Below are positions 28,417 to 37,746 of a stretch of DNA of 37,746 bases, piece by piece (the first letter of the stretch is position 1; the number at the start of each line of letters is the position of its first letter). The notes under the pieces are model-generated. The model was not told where the DNA came from. It made no database searches and saw nothing but the letters and a program-made list of their open reading frames with translations. The translations under genes and the position numbers were made by a program. The DNA is from Thoreauomyces humboldtii. Taxonomy: Eukaryota; Chytridiomycota; Chytridiomycetes; Spizellomycetales; Powellomycetaceae. Where the stretch lies: assembly GCA_027596035.1 (NCBI GenBank), contig JADGJA010000139.1:1-37746 (forward strand). Direction: 5' to 3'.

Positions 28417-31043
28417 TCAATGCAGGCGATGTCGCGGGTACGTAAACAACCGGCGAGACGGTGACGACGATGAAGCACGCAAGGGTACGAGAGGTGGTAA
28501 GCCGTGTAGCAGCTCGTCGCCTTCCTCCTTTTCCTGTTGCTCGCCAACCTCGCTGAAGACTGTTCCATAATCGCTCATCAACCTGAAATCATCTCCCATC
28601 GTATCCATTGCCGGCTCAGCTTGCATCGCGGCGGGAGCCCCATCCCAGTCAAACACCTCATCCTTCAAGACCGGCTCATTCCATAATCCTTCCACCCTTC
28701 CACCCTCCATATGACCATGCTCATTTGCACAGCCCGCATTTGGAAGCGGCCTCCCGTCGTAGGCGAACGGTTCTGCTGCCATATCCTGATAAACTGTACC
28801 CGGTTCGGCTCCAAAAAACATTTCGTCCCGTTCCGTTCCCGTCCACTCCTCCGTTCCTTCCGTCATGTCATCGACCTCTGGCAGAAGATTCAGCGGTGGC
28901 GGGAGTCGAGCCTGAAACAGCTTGGAGGATCCGTGACTGTGTCCTAGTCGGCTTGAGATAGCCGACAGGACCTGGCTGGATTGGACCCTTCCGAAAGACA
29001 TCGGGGCTGGGGGCACGGCGGTGGCAGAGTCGACGTGGACTGCATCGTCTGTGCTGACGGCGGAAGTTCAGCGAGCATGTTCCTCGGGCAGATCGGAGAG
29101 TTCTAACGGTAGCAACAAAGGGCTTGCGCACCTATCAGAGACGCACGGCCCAGACTCCGGTCGCTTTCGACTGGCGAAGTAGAGGCTCGGGCCGCTTCGA
29201 CGTGACGCCGTGCCATACGCTGAAACGCAATGGAAATCACTTCCGTTAGCCACGACTGCGATTGCATTACTCTTTCTGAAACCATGCCTTTGTCTTCTCG
29301 GTGCTAGGAATCACGATCTCCACGTTGCTAGTTTTGACCGGTGAGCGTGCGTTTCGGCTAACTGTCTTCGCGATAGGTGCTTGCGGAGGCGACTGGACCA
29401 TCGGTCCCGAATTTACGACAGGTCCCGGTATTTCCGGTTCGGGCGTTTCCTCGTTTACCCTCGGAATCCCTCGTATCGTCCTACGAAGCCGCGCCGGGAA
29501 CGGTCCTGGGCTGGAAGCACTACGGTCGCGGTTTTCTTCGTCGGGAGGCGACGCAGGAGCTGGTTTCTGAAAATAATTCGATACAACGGTAGGTGCTGCA
29601 GGAGCAATTGACTTGCGTCGGGGTAGCGACGCAGACGAAAGACTCCAATCCACTTCGTCCAGGGAAAGGCTTGGCGAGTAATGATGATTCCTCCGTTGTC
29701 TATTGGAAGGTGAGCCTATACGAACGTTTTCGGACTCCATGCCCTTGTTAAAGATTCCGAGGCGGTTTTTGGCATGATTTCCTCGCATCTGTTGTGGGTC
29801 CGGTCTAGCTTTGACGATGTGGATAGTAGCGCATCACGAAGAGTCTCACCGTCAGACGACCTGACGCCACATTCCTGGAAGTAAAATCCTTTTGTGAAGA
29901 GCGTGAGAAAGCGATTTCAAAACCGAATCCGAATGGGATGCGGATGTCGTTCGTACCTCCATAACCTTCGTGGCGAGCTTACTACTTTTTTTTTGCGAGG
30001 CCTTTTTGTTTACTTTGCCTTTCTTCTTTGTCGGCGGCGAGATGTCCTGGTCTTGGTGACCACGATGAATGTTCGGCTTTGTCTCTCCTAACGGGGCATG
30101 CGTTCGTTTTTTGGAGACGGGTGGAGTAATTTCACCGAAGGAAGAAGAGGTCACACTTTGTTCTATGGTCTTGTTCTTTGATGTTTTCGGTGTCAAGTGG
30201 TTGGCCGTGATGTTTGACAGGTGCACGTCCGTCGTCGCCATACTGACAGTCCGGCCGGCCTTCCCCGAACCCCTGGCATGCTCCTTCCGCTTTCGAGTTG
30301 GCTCGCCCCAAAGTTCTTCTGCAGTTTTTGGCTTGGGTACAGGAATCCTGTCGGATGAACGTGATTGAGCCGGTCTCTTTCTCGTCTCGTCGGTCTTCCC
30401 ACGGTCCTGGTCTTCCACGAGTTTCTCGATTCGTCTGCGTACAGGCGATATCTCCTCCGAGAGAATCGATGCTGGTGCTGGTGCGGGTTTCCTCTTGCGT
30501 TTCCTGTCCCGAAAAGGCGGCACGGTGAGGTGTTTCCACTTTGCTGGTCCTATCAAGCGTGGGAAAACGGTCTTTTCCCAACCTCGAGGCGGCCAAAGTG
30601 GCGAGCGTGGACCCATCTTTCGCCTTCATCCCCATGGCAACCTTCTCCTTCCTCATCGTTCCGCCGGTCGCGCTCGGATCCTTTCCGTGGGAAGCCTCAT
30701 CGAGAATGAGTTCGAGGGATGGCACGGAAGGTAGACGTGGTCGAGGTTGCAGCAAAGTAGCGGATGGCTCCAGTTCGCGGGAGACCTGAGCTGCTTGAGC
30801 ATCGACATAGCTCTGGACGAATGCTGAGTGGTCCGAGGTTTGCCGAACGATGGTCGACAGGTTCTCCTTTGTGAGTGGGGATGGCGACGGGGAGGTCGAG
30901 GGAGGCGGGCTTCCTCGCCTCTGCTTAGGGAGAAGGAGTGCTTTTATGTTAAATATGCGAAGGACAATCTCCGCTCCATATCCTCAGCACGTAGAGGTGG
31001 ATGTTACCTCGTATGACTCTCGCGAATGACTGCGTAATGACAT
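28417..31043 (-). CDS. Long, basic, largely disordered nuclear-type protein, unidentified
   Basis: The likely start is MSLRSHSRESYE (31043-31008), joined in phase across the intron 30921-31007 to RRGSPPPSTSPSPSP and ENLSTIVRQTSDHSAFVQSY. Further coding blocks: about 30550-29970 (RKRKPAPAPASILSEEISPV, PKPKTAEELWGEPTRKRKEH), 29788-29290 (NRLGIFNKGMESENVRIG, SLSLDEVDWSLSSASLPRRK), about 29270-29110 (MQSQSWLTEVISIAFQRMAR) and the acidic C-terminus ending 28417 (DDMTEGTEEWTGTERDEMFF). Frames change between blocks, implying at least four introns that I could not all place; a TGA lies near 29071. Lys/Arg-rich tracts suggest a nuclear, perhaps DNA-bound, protein. No family recognised. Confidence 0.5.
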
Positions 31044-31748
31044 GGCCCTGGCGCGATTGGGCAAGGCGGAGATGCCGTGCCCCAGCGCTGCGATATTGAC
31101 TGCGCAAAAAGACAGATGAATTACTGCGCCGCTTTCCCATACCGGTAGTATGAGTCAGTAACGCGGATAGGCGCGGGTTCTGGTTCGGAACGCCGATAGA
31201 ACAGCCTGCCCGTGTGGACTTGCACAAGCACTTGATGCTAGATTAGCTCAAGGAGTTGCTCATCCTCGGGAACCATTACTGTAGCTGCATGGCTCCATGG
31301 AATCTGCGAGATATGGCGGTTTGTCGGCCCACCCCGCTTCTAATACCGCCCAAATGATCTCACGATCTGGTCCCTACGACCAAAAGATGGGAATCGATCT
31401 CACCTGAGAAAGTACTGTAGACTGTAGGCCGTACCGGAAGTGATGTTTTCGGTCGGAGAGAGGGCAACTCGCTAACGATTTCTTGCGAGTGTCGATGATG
31501 GGTTCAACATCGATTTGTTGTGGCGGCGCCACATTTCTGCAATTGGTGGGATCTCCGTTTTACTACAGTACGCTTCCTTTTTTTTGTTTCCCGAAGTGCT
31601 CGGGGTCCCCCCCTGGACATTGGTGTTCACCCCCTCTCCCCATCGTCACCCTCCCTCCCCTCGAGGCAGCGTCCTATCCCACAGTATCCTTCGGACTCTC
31701 TCCTATCCTCCCAATCGCTACAGTAGAGAAGTTAGAGAGTAGCTGCAA
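31044..31748. promoter_or_regulatory. Divergent promoter between the disordered-protein gene and GARS-AIRS
   Basis: No gene. Pyrimidine-rich blocks (CCCTCCCTCCCC at about 31647-31660) and a run of T (31579-31586) precede the ATG at 31749, as is common in fungal housekeeping promoters. CTACAGTAGAG occurs at 31720-31730. Confidence 0.4.
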
Positions 31749-34418
31749 ATGTCGGTCGCACCAGTGAATGTCTTGCTCGTCGGTGCTGGAGGCAGGGAGG
31801 ATGCCATCGCGTGGGCTCTCGCAAAGTCTCCCAGGGTAAAGACAGTGTTCGTCGCCCCTGGTGAGTGATCCAACGCCTCCGTCCATGGTAGCGTCCCCCT
31901 GGACATGTCCTGACTAGAAAACCATGGTTCCGCATAAGGAAACGGCGGAACGGAATCCGGACACGCGAAGGTCAAGAACGTGTCGCTCGCGTTTGGTGAC
32001 AACTTCAAAGCCCTCGTGACGTTCAGCGTCGAGCACGACGTCCGCCTCGTCGTTCCCGGGCCAGAACAACCTCTGGTCGAGGGCATACAGACCGTCTTCA
32101 AAAAGGTCGGCATCCCGTGCTTTGGGCCTTCCCCAGAGGCAGCCCGGTTGGAAGGCTCCAAGGCCTTCTCGAAGGACTTCATGAAGAAGCACGGCATCCC
32201 GACAGCAGCCTACGAGGTCTTCACCGACTTTGAAAAGGCGAAAGCCTACGTGACCGCGTTCAAGGGAGACCTCGTCATCAAAGCATCTGGTCTCGCCGCC
32301 GGAAAGGGTGTCCTCCTTCCGGAGACGAAGGAGGAGGCCGTCGAGGGACTGAAATCCATCATGGTCGACTCGGTATTTGGATCCGCCGGTCAGGAGGTGG
32401 TCGTCGAGGAGCGTCTCACGGGCGAGGAGGTCAGCTTGCTGGCTTTTTCGGACGGATACACGGTCGTTCCCATGCCAGCCGCGCAGGACCACAAGCGCGC
32501 CTTCGACGGCGACAAGGGTCCCAACACTGGCGGCATGGGTGCGTACGCCCCCGCGCCCATCTTCACGGCGGAGCTGGCCAAGCAGGTCCAGACGTCGGTC
32601 CTCCAAGCGACCGTTGACGGCATGCGGAGGGATGGGTTCCCGTTCGTGGGCGTTCTCTACGCCGGACTCATGCTCACTCCGTCCGGGCCGAAGGTCCTCG
32701 AGTTCAACGCGAGGTTCGGAGATCCAGAAACGCAGGTCGTGCTCCCTCTTCTGGACGACTCTTCTGATCTGTTCGAGATCATGCTGGCGACCGCCGAAGG
32801 ACGACTTGACTCTGTCAAGGTCGCGTTCAAAACTGCGTGCGCTGCTACCGTCGTTCTCGCCGCGAAGGGGTACCCTGGCTCATACGACAAAGGAAAGACC
32901 ATTCAGATCGGATCCGTTCCCGCTGGTATGTGGATAATGTCCTTGGTCGGACTATAGCTCATCGCGGCTGACGTTTTCGCAAACCTTCAGGTACGTACGT
33001 ATTCCACGCTGGAACGCAAGTCGAGAACAAGGTCCTACAGACTTCGGGCGGTCGCGTCCTTGCCGTGACGGGCGTTGCATCGGATCTTCCCAAAGCCATC
33101 GCAGCCGCTTACGCCAGCGTGGATGCCGTCAAATTCGAAGGCGCCCAGTACCGTAAGGATATCGGACACCGCGCCGTTGCCCTACTGGCCAACACGAAAA
33201 AGGTCGCCGGTGCCACCTACGCCGCGGCCGGCGTCGACATCGATGCTGGAAACGCGTTGGTGGAGGTCATCAAGCCTCTCGTCAAGGCCACCAAACGGTC
33301 TGGCGCTGATGCGGACCTCGGAGGCTTTGGAGGTCTTTTCGATCTCAAGGCGGCTGGGTTCCGGGACCCGGTGCTGGTGTCCGGAACGGACGGTGTGGGA
33401 ACGAAGCTGAAGATTGCGCAGAGCGTCGGGAAACACGATACCATCGGTAAGGACCGCGCGCCTACGCGGAACTTCACAGGTCCGACTACTTATCACATGA
33501 CACTCTACAAGGCATCGATCTGGTGGCAATGAACGTCAACGACGTGATTGTGCAAGGCGCTGAGCCGCTCTTCTTCCTCGACTACTACGCGTCTTCGAAG
33601 CTCGAGATCAACGTCGCCCGGGACGTGATCGCCGGCATCGCCGCCGGTTGTCTGGACGCCGGCTGCGCCCTCGTCGGAGGCGAGACGGCCGAGATGCCCG
33701 GCATCTACACACACGGCGACTACGACCTCGCGGGCTTCGTCGTCGGAGCCGTCGAACGGACCGACGTCCTCCCCGACCTCGCCTCGATCGCACCGGGAGA
33801 CCTGGTCCTTGGCCTCGCCAGCTCGGGAGTCCACTCGAACGGTTTCTCGCTGGTCAGACACGTCGTGGAGCGAGCGGGTCTGGACTACGACGCCGCGTGT
33901 CCCTTCGAGGCTCCCGTCGAGGGTCAGAACCTCGGTGAGGCGCTCTTGACACCTACGAGGATCTACGTCAGGCAGTTGCTTCCCAGCATCAGGAAGAAGC
34001 TCATCAAGGCCATGTCCCACATCACCGGCGGTGGCTTCCCTGACAACATTCCGCGAACCCTACCCGACCACATCGGTGTCAAGCTCGACGCCAGGAACTG
34101 GCCTCTTCCTCCCATGTTCAAGTGGCTCAAGAAGGCCGGAGACATCGCGGACTGTAAGCTTCTATCCTTTCACTGACTTTAGGCATCATCATCGATTTCT
34201 AACGTTTGTTTTACCTGTCTGTCTTAGCTGAGCTGGCACGGACCTTCAACTGCGGCATCGGCATGATCATGATCGTCAGCAAGGAGAACCTCGCAGAGGT
34301 CAGAAAGCTTCTTGCGGAAGCGGGGGAGGAGGTCTATGAGCTCGGGAGTGTGGTGGCTCGCAAGGGAACGGAGGAACAGGTCGAGCTCATCGGAACGGAA
34401 GTCGCTTGGGCTTCTTGA
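31749..34418 (+). CDS. Bifunctional GAR synthetase / AIR synthetase (ADE5,7 type)
   Basis: Exons 31749-31860, 31939-32925, 32991-33446, 33512-34153, 34228-34418 (795 residues, the usual fungal length). The GARS part (about 1-430) has [15 protein letters not shown] (the usual GGREHA here reads GGREDA), PGNGGT across the first intron, the ATP-grasp [12 protein letters not shown] and [14 protein letters not shown]. The AIRS part (about 435-795) has [65 protein letters not shown] and [11 protein letters not shown]. The enzyme catalyses steps 2 and 5 of purine synthesis in the cytosol. All five exons join in phase. The His-to-Asp change in the N-terminal motif is the only oddity. Confidence 0.95.
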
Positions 34419-34611
34419 TGTGCCGGTCCCGCCTCAAGTGCCTTTCGAATGTCCTCACTCTCCATTTTTTCTTTTTTCGGTCTTTCTTCGCGTCTACTCA
34501 ATATTTCAAAAACTGATAAACCCCAACATTCTGCAAGGCGACGGCCGCAAGGAGAACTGCTACGCAAAGGAGATGAAGAGACAGCTGACGGAAAAAGTCG
34601 TACATACTCTG

Positions 34612-36342
34612 TTACTGCAAGATGGGGTTGATGTAGAACATGACAACAGGACTGTAATCCTTGTCTCCGATGAGCGCCTGGAGATTCTCTTCCATCTGAG
34701 CGTCCTCCGCGGATGCGGTTCCCCCCGCGACTCCTGCCAATTTGGCGTAGTGCCGGTTGAGGAGGTCCCTGACCTTGCGTTCCTGTTTTGGTTTGGCTTT
34801 CACGACCATGGGTTGGAAGTTGGGAGGGAGACCGTATCGGAGGATGGATTCGACGAAGACGCGTAGGGCCTTGATGTGGACGTGGCAAGCGTAGGCTTCC
34901 CCGAAGTTGGCTTTGCAAAGACGGAGGAGGGTCGTCTGTTCGGGATCAGGAGAGTGTGAGTTGGAAAACGAGAACTTGGAATGATGGCGTCTCGAAATCT
35001 CAAGAACGTACCCACTGCTCTCTCTCCGTGGCGCCCATCTCTGCAAGCTGCTTGCGTTCCAGCTGCATGGCCTGCACGTCCCACTTGAAGTCGCGTACTG
35101 TGAACCTGATGAGAGGCGCCCGTCAGTCAGCAAGATGTTCACTTTCGCGAGTTTTCGAAACTGGCGCACTTGTTCTCTCGCGCCTTGTGTGTGAACTCGT
35201 CTACCACCCTCTGAAACAGCACGACCGTGAAGAGCGCGTACTCTTCGTCTTCGGCGATCTTCCTGAAAACCGCAAAGTCAGATCGCTGATGGCGTGCCGA
35301 TTCCCCATGTTGCTCAACCGAGACGTACTCTGAAGATCGTGGTACGACCATCTGTGTCAGTGTCTCATACTTGTTGAGCCAATCGTTCGATGCGGACCTG
35401 CGAGAATGATGTGTCAGCCAAAAGCCGTCAATAGATTGCCCGCGAAAGACTCACTTTGGCACGGCTACTATGAGAGTGGTCATATATTCTGAGTCGTGAA
35501 TGATGTGGTTTTTCTTGACGATATCGTTCAAGCTTCGTACGGCAAGGTTTCCGCTGATCCAAGAGGTTGGTCAGTCTAACGGTTGATCCCCTCAAGACCC
35601 AGTCCGGAGTGGGAACCCTCACGTCTGCTTCCGTTGTATGCCCTGTAGTGCCGATTTGACGGTGGTGTAGGCGGTCATCTTCGTCTTCATCAAAGCATCG
35701 ATCTGATTGACTTCCTGCAAAGCAGTAGGTGTCAAAGATGTTGTTCATCTGATATCCGTAAGCACCGGAATCCAAGGCCCTCTACCTGAACGATCAAATC
35801 AGCCAGTTCCCTCAGTCCCTTGTCGGTCCGGTACTTCATGCTGTTCCACTGGAATCCTCGAAGATATGCGTCGATGCTCTCTGAAAGAAGTCCATTGCTT
35901 CGTCAAAGGGAAAATCCAATCCTCCTGAGAAGCCCATCGTCGCGTACTTTCGTTCACAGACAGGTTCGTCTTCCATTGCTCGACGTCATTGTTGAGGAGG
36001 TTTCGCATGTTGTCGGCAATCTTCGTGGCGATGGTCTCCGCGGCCAGATCCGTCTTCGAAAGGTCGTCCGAGAGGACCACCAGCTGATCCAACGTTCCTA
36101 CCTAAAACAGGCGAACCCCCCGAAATCGCGGATCAGCTTCCAGTTCACTTTTCCCGCCGCCTTCTCCCGACGCGACAGGAGGGGTACTGTATGTTTACTT
36201 TGAACTCGGGCAACGAAAAGGGAAAGACTTCCGCGTGATCGTTGCTCTTTGACGCGATCTTATCCTTCAGCTTGTTGACCGTGTCCTGCTTTGTTGGATC
36301 CGCGGGTGCGCATATGAACATGAAGGGTGTCTGTGTGGCCAT
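34612..36342 (-). CDS. vma5: V-type ATPase subunit C (VMA5)
   Basis: Nine exons: 36342-36199, 36101-35948, 35880-35786, 35714-35623, 35553-35455, 35397-35329, 35262-35170, 35105-35012, 34935-34612 (387 residues; yeast Vma5 has 392). Landmarks: [85 protein letters not shown], and the C-terminal [37 protein letters not shown]. Subunit C bridges the peripheral stalks to the V0 collar and controls reversible V1-V0 assembly at vacuolar and Golgi membranes. Every junction keeps phase with GT..AG introns of 57-97 nt. Confidence 0.95.
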
Positions 36343-36998
36343 TGTCGTCGTTCTGGCGGAGCAATTGCCGGCAAGGGCTGGGGACGTGGATGAACGGGCG
36401 AATGAAGTGATGCCCGTGAACGAGGGCGACTGTTGGTAGTTGCATAAACCAATGTTAGATAGGCCAGGCACCGGGTGCTGAGAAGATGCCTCCCACGCTC
36501 GTAGACATCTTGGGACGCGGGACAAGCAACATTTGCGACTTGCCTCCTTCAACGAGGTATCAGCGCCGCGACAAGAAAACCTAATATGAGCTCGTCAAGT
36601 TGATTCTCCGCGTTGATAAAGCGGCGTAGCTCTTATGTCAATGGCTGAGAGTCAGAAACGCGGCAACGAACGAGGACACGACAACAAGCGAAATGGGCAA
36701 AAAGGGGGCAAAAAGTACAGAATAAGGAGAGCATCATGACGGCCGCACAAATAGTGTGATGCCAACCGGCGCACAATGTGAACTGAGCAAATAATTTACA
36801 ATTACAAGAAAATAACACGAGCTGTGAACGAGCGAGGGCGCAGCCCTGTTGGTAACAAGGAAGGAATGAAAATGAGAGAGGGAAGGCTGCGGCGTGCATA
36901 GATGGCTTGACAAGCTGCCTTTCTGAAGCCTGCGCAAAACCGAAGACATTAATAGGTGGTGGATGGTGGGTGGTGGATGTTCTCCCCGGGCGCTCCGT
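36343..36998. other. Intergenic between VMA5 and NIP7
   Basis: No supportable gene; ORFs here lack motifs. Contains the VMA5 promoter (36343 onward) and the presumed 3' region of NIP7. A GGTGGTGGATGGTGGGTGGTGGATG direct repeat lies at about 36955-36979, just past the NIP7 stop. Confidence 0.5.
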
Positions 36999-37746
36999 CT
37001 ATGTAAGGTGCTCCTCGTCGCGGAGGTATTCGCCGACATCTGCCTGGTGGAAGACGCAGATGGTTGTTGGGTCGAGCTTCCTGCAGTCCTGGGTGGACCG
37101 CGCCGTTACGCCGAATCCCAGCGGTACGTCGGCCATGGAGTAGATCATCACGCCATGGTGCTCCGGCGTATCGTCCGTGATGCGGCCGAGATGGGCCTTG
37201 AGGATGTGGTTCCCGTACAAAAAGGGCATCTCCCCGGTTGGCTTCACCCAGATCTTGTACTTTGCGTACTGGGCCAGATTCTCGAGGGCCGTGATGTGGA
37301 GCTTGAACTTGAGCGTCTTGGTAAACTTTCCGAAGCACACGCCGAGGGTGAGGAGGTTGTCGCGGCCAATCGAAGTCGCTCGCTTCATGATCGCTTCGCT
37401 GCGGGAGTCAACCGTTCAGGTCGGTGTCAAGATTGACCTTTCTTCCCCGAGAACGGCTGGTGTCTGCACGCCCCTAGAACGACTGCCGATGGTTTCCAGC
37501 ATGCGCAAGAAAAGGCCGGACACTCCACGATGGACAAAGGGCTCTCGTTCACGGCCACGAACACTTCCCTTCCTTTCCGTCCCCGTCCTCTTTTACTGTG
37601 CAACCTCCCAATACACACAAAAGCACAAGAGCACACACACCTCACGTAGAAGACGCGATCCCTTTGCAAACGAAAGCAATATGGCTCATCCGGTCGGTCG
37701 ATCAGATGCACAATGTTACGACCGATGCTACACGCCAGAGACTGGT
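36999..37746 (-). CDS. nip7: NIP7, 60S ribosome biogenesis factor (N-terminal exon outside the window)
   Basis: Visible exons: 37727-37641 (starts after an acceptor at 37728-37729: [20 protein letters not shown]) and 37398-36999. The intron 37399-37640 is 242 nt, long for this window, with donor AG|GTGTGT giving [20 protein letters not shown]. Then [40 protein letters not shown] (start of the PUA domain), [58 protein letters not shown]. Nip7 binds pre-rRNA through its PUA domain with Nop8/Nop53-type partners in pre-60S particles. The first about 20 residues are beyond the right edge. Confidence 0.95.

Noticed and set aside
31914..32606. Minus-strand ORF of 230 codons and other long antisense ORFs
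   Set aside because: Antisense to the GARS coding exon, which is unambiguous.

Overview
The window reads as fungal nuclear DNA, most likely from a basidiomycete. Introns are many and short (about 40-110 nt, usually with GT..AG ends and CTNAC-like branch sites), genes are compact on both strands, and purine synthesis uses the fused GARS-AIRS (ADE5,7-type) enzyme. No CRISPR array, rRNA, convincing tRNA or bacterial-type operon is present. Family names come from motifs recalled from general knowledge; nothing was searched. Exon structures were derived by hand from frame continuity, splice signals and family motifs.

Left third (1-9.3 kb) is a transposon graveyard. It holds the start of an unidentified minus-strand ORF running off the left edge (1-279), a GATG-punctuated array of hairpins in tandem repeats (463-905), a decayed Ty3/Gypsy-like gag-protease remnant (1170-3263), and a broken ABCC-type transporter gene (fragments at 4888-5195 and 8342-9260). 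The transporter is interrupted by a solo LTR (5196-8341), which is itself interrupted by a complete hAT transposon (5383-8290) with an exact 8-bp target duplication. This is a three-layer nested insertion whose order can be read directly.

Middle (9.5-22.3 kb) is gene-rich: a WLM/PUB-type metalloprotease with two C-terminal membrane segments, a small membrane protein, a decayed PIN-like gene, a small secreted protein, a Maf-type nucleotide pyrophosphatase and a UBA protein sharing a divergent promoter, a protein resembling the CSTPP1/C11orf49 tubulin-polyglutamylase regulator, the proteasome assembly factor UMP1, a BAR-like (IVY1-type) protein, and the NC2-alpha (DRAP1/BUR6) histone-fold repressor.

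Right part (22.3-37.7 kb) has a tandem duplication of a chymotrypsin-fold (PA clan) protease-like gene, one copy degenerate and one nearly intact. It is followed by a DNAJC9-type J protein, a long disordered basic protein, the bifunctional GARS-AIRS gene, V-ATPase subunit C (VMA5), and the 3' part of the ribosome-assembly gene NIP7, cut by the right edge.

The genes are unlinked housekeeping functions rather than a pathway cluster. The notable signals are the hairpin array, the nested insertion, the CSTPP1-like gene, an in-frame intron splitting the catalytic HExxH of the WLM protease, two GC-AG introns in neighbouring genes, and the duplicated protease pair.
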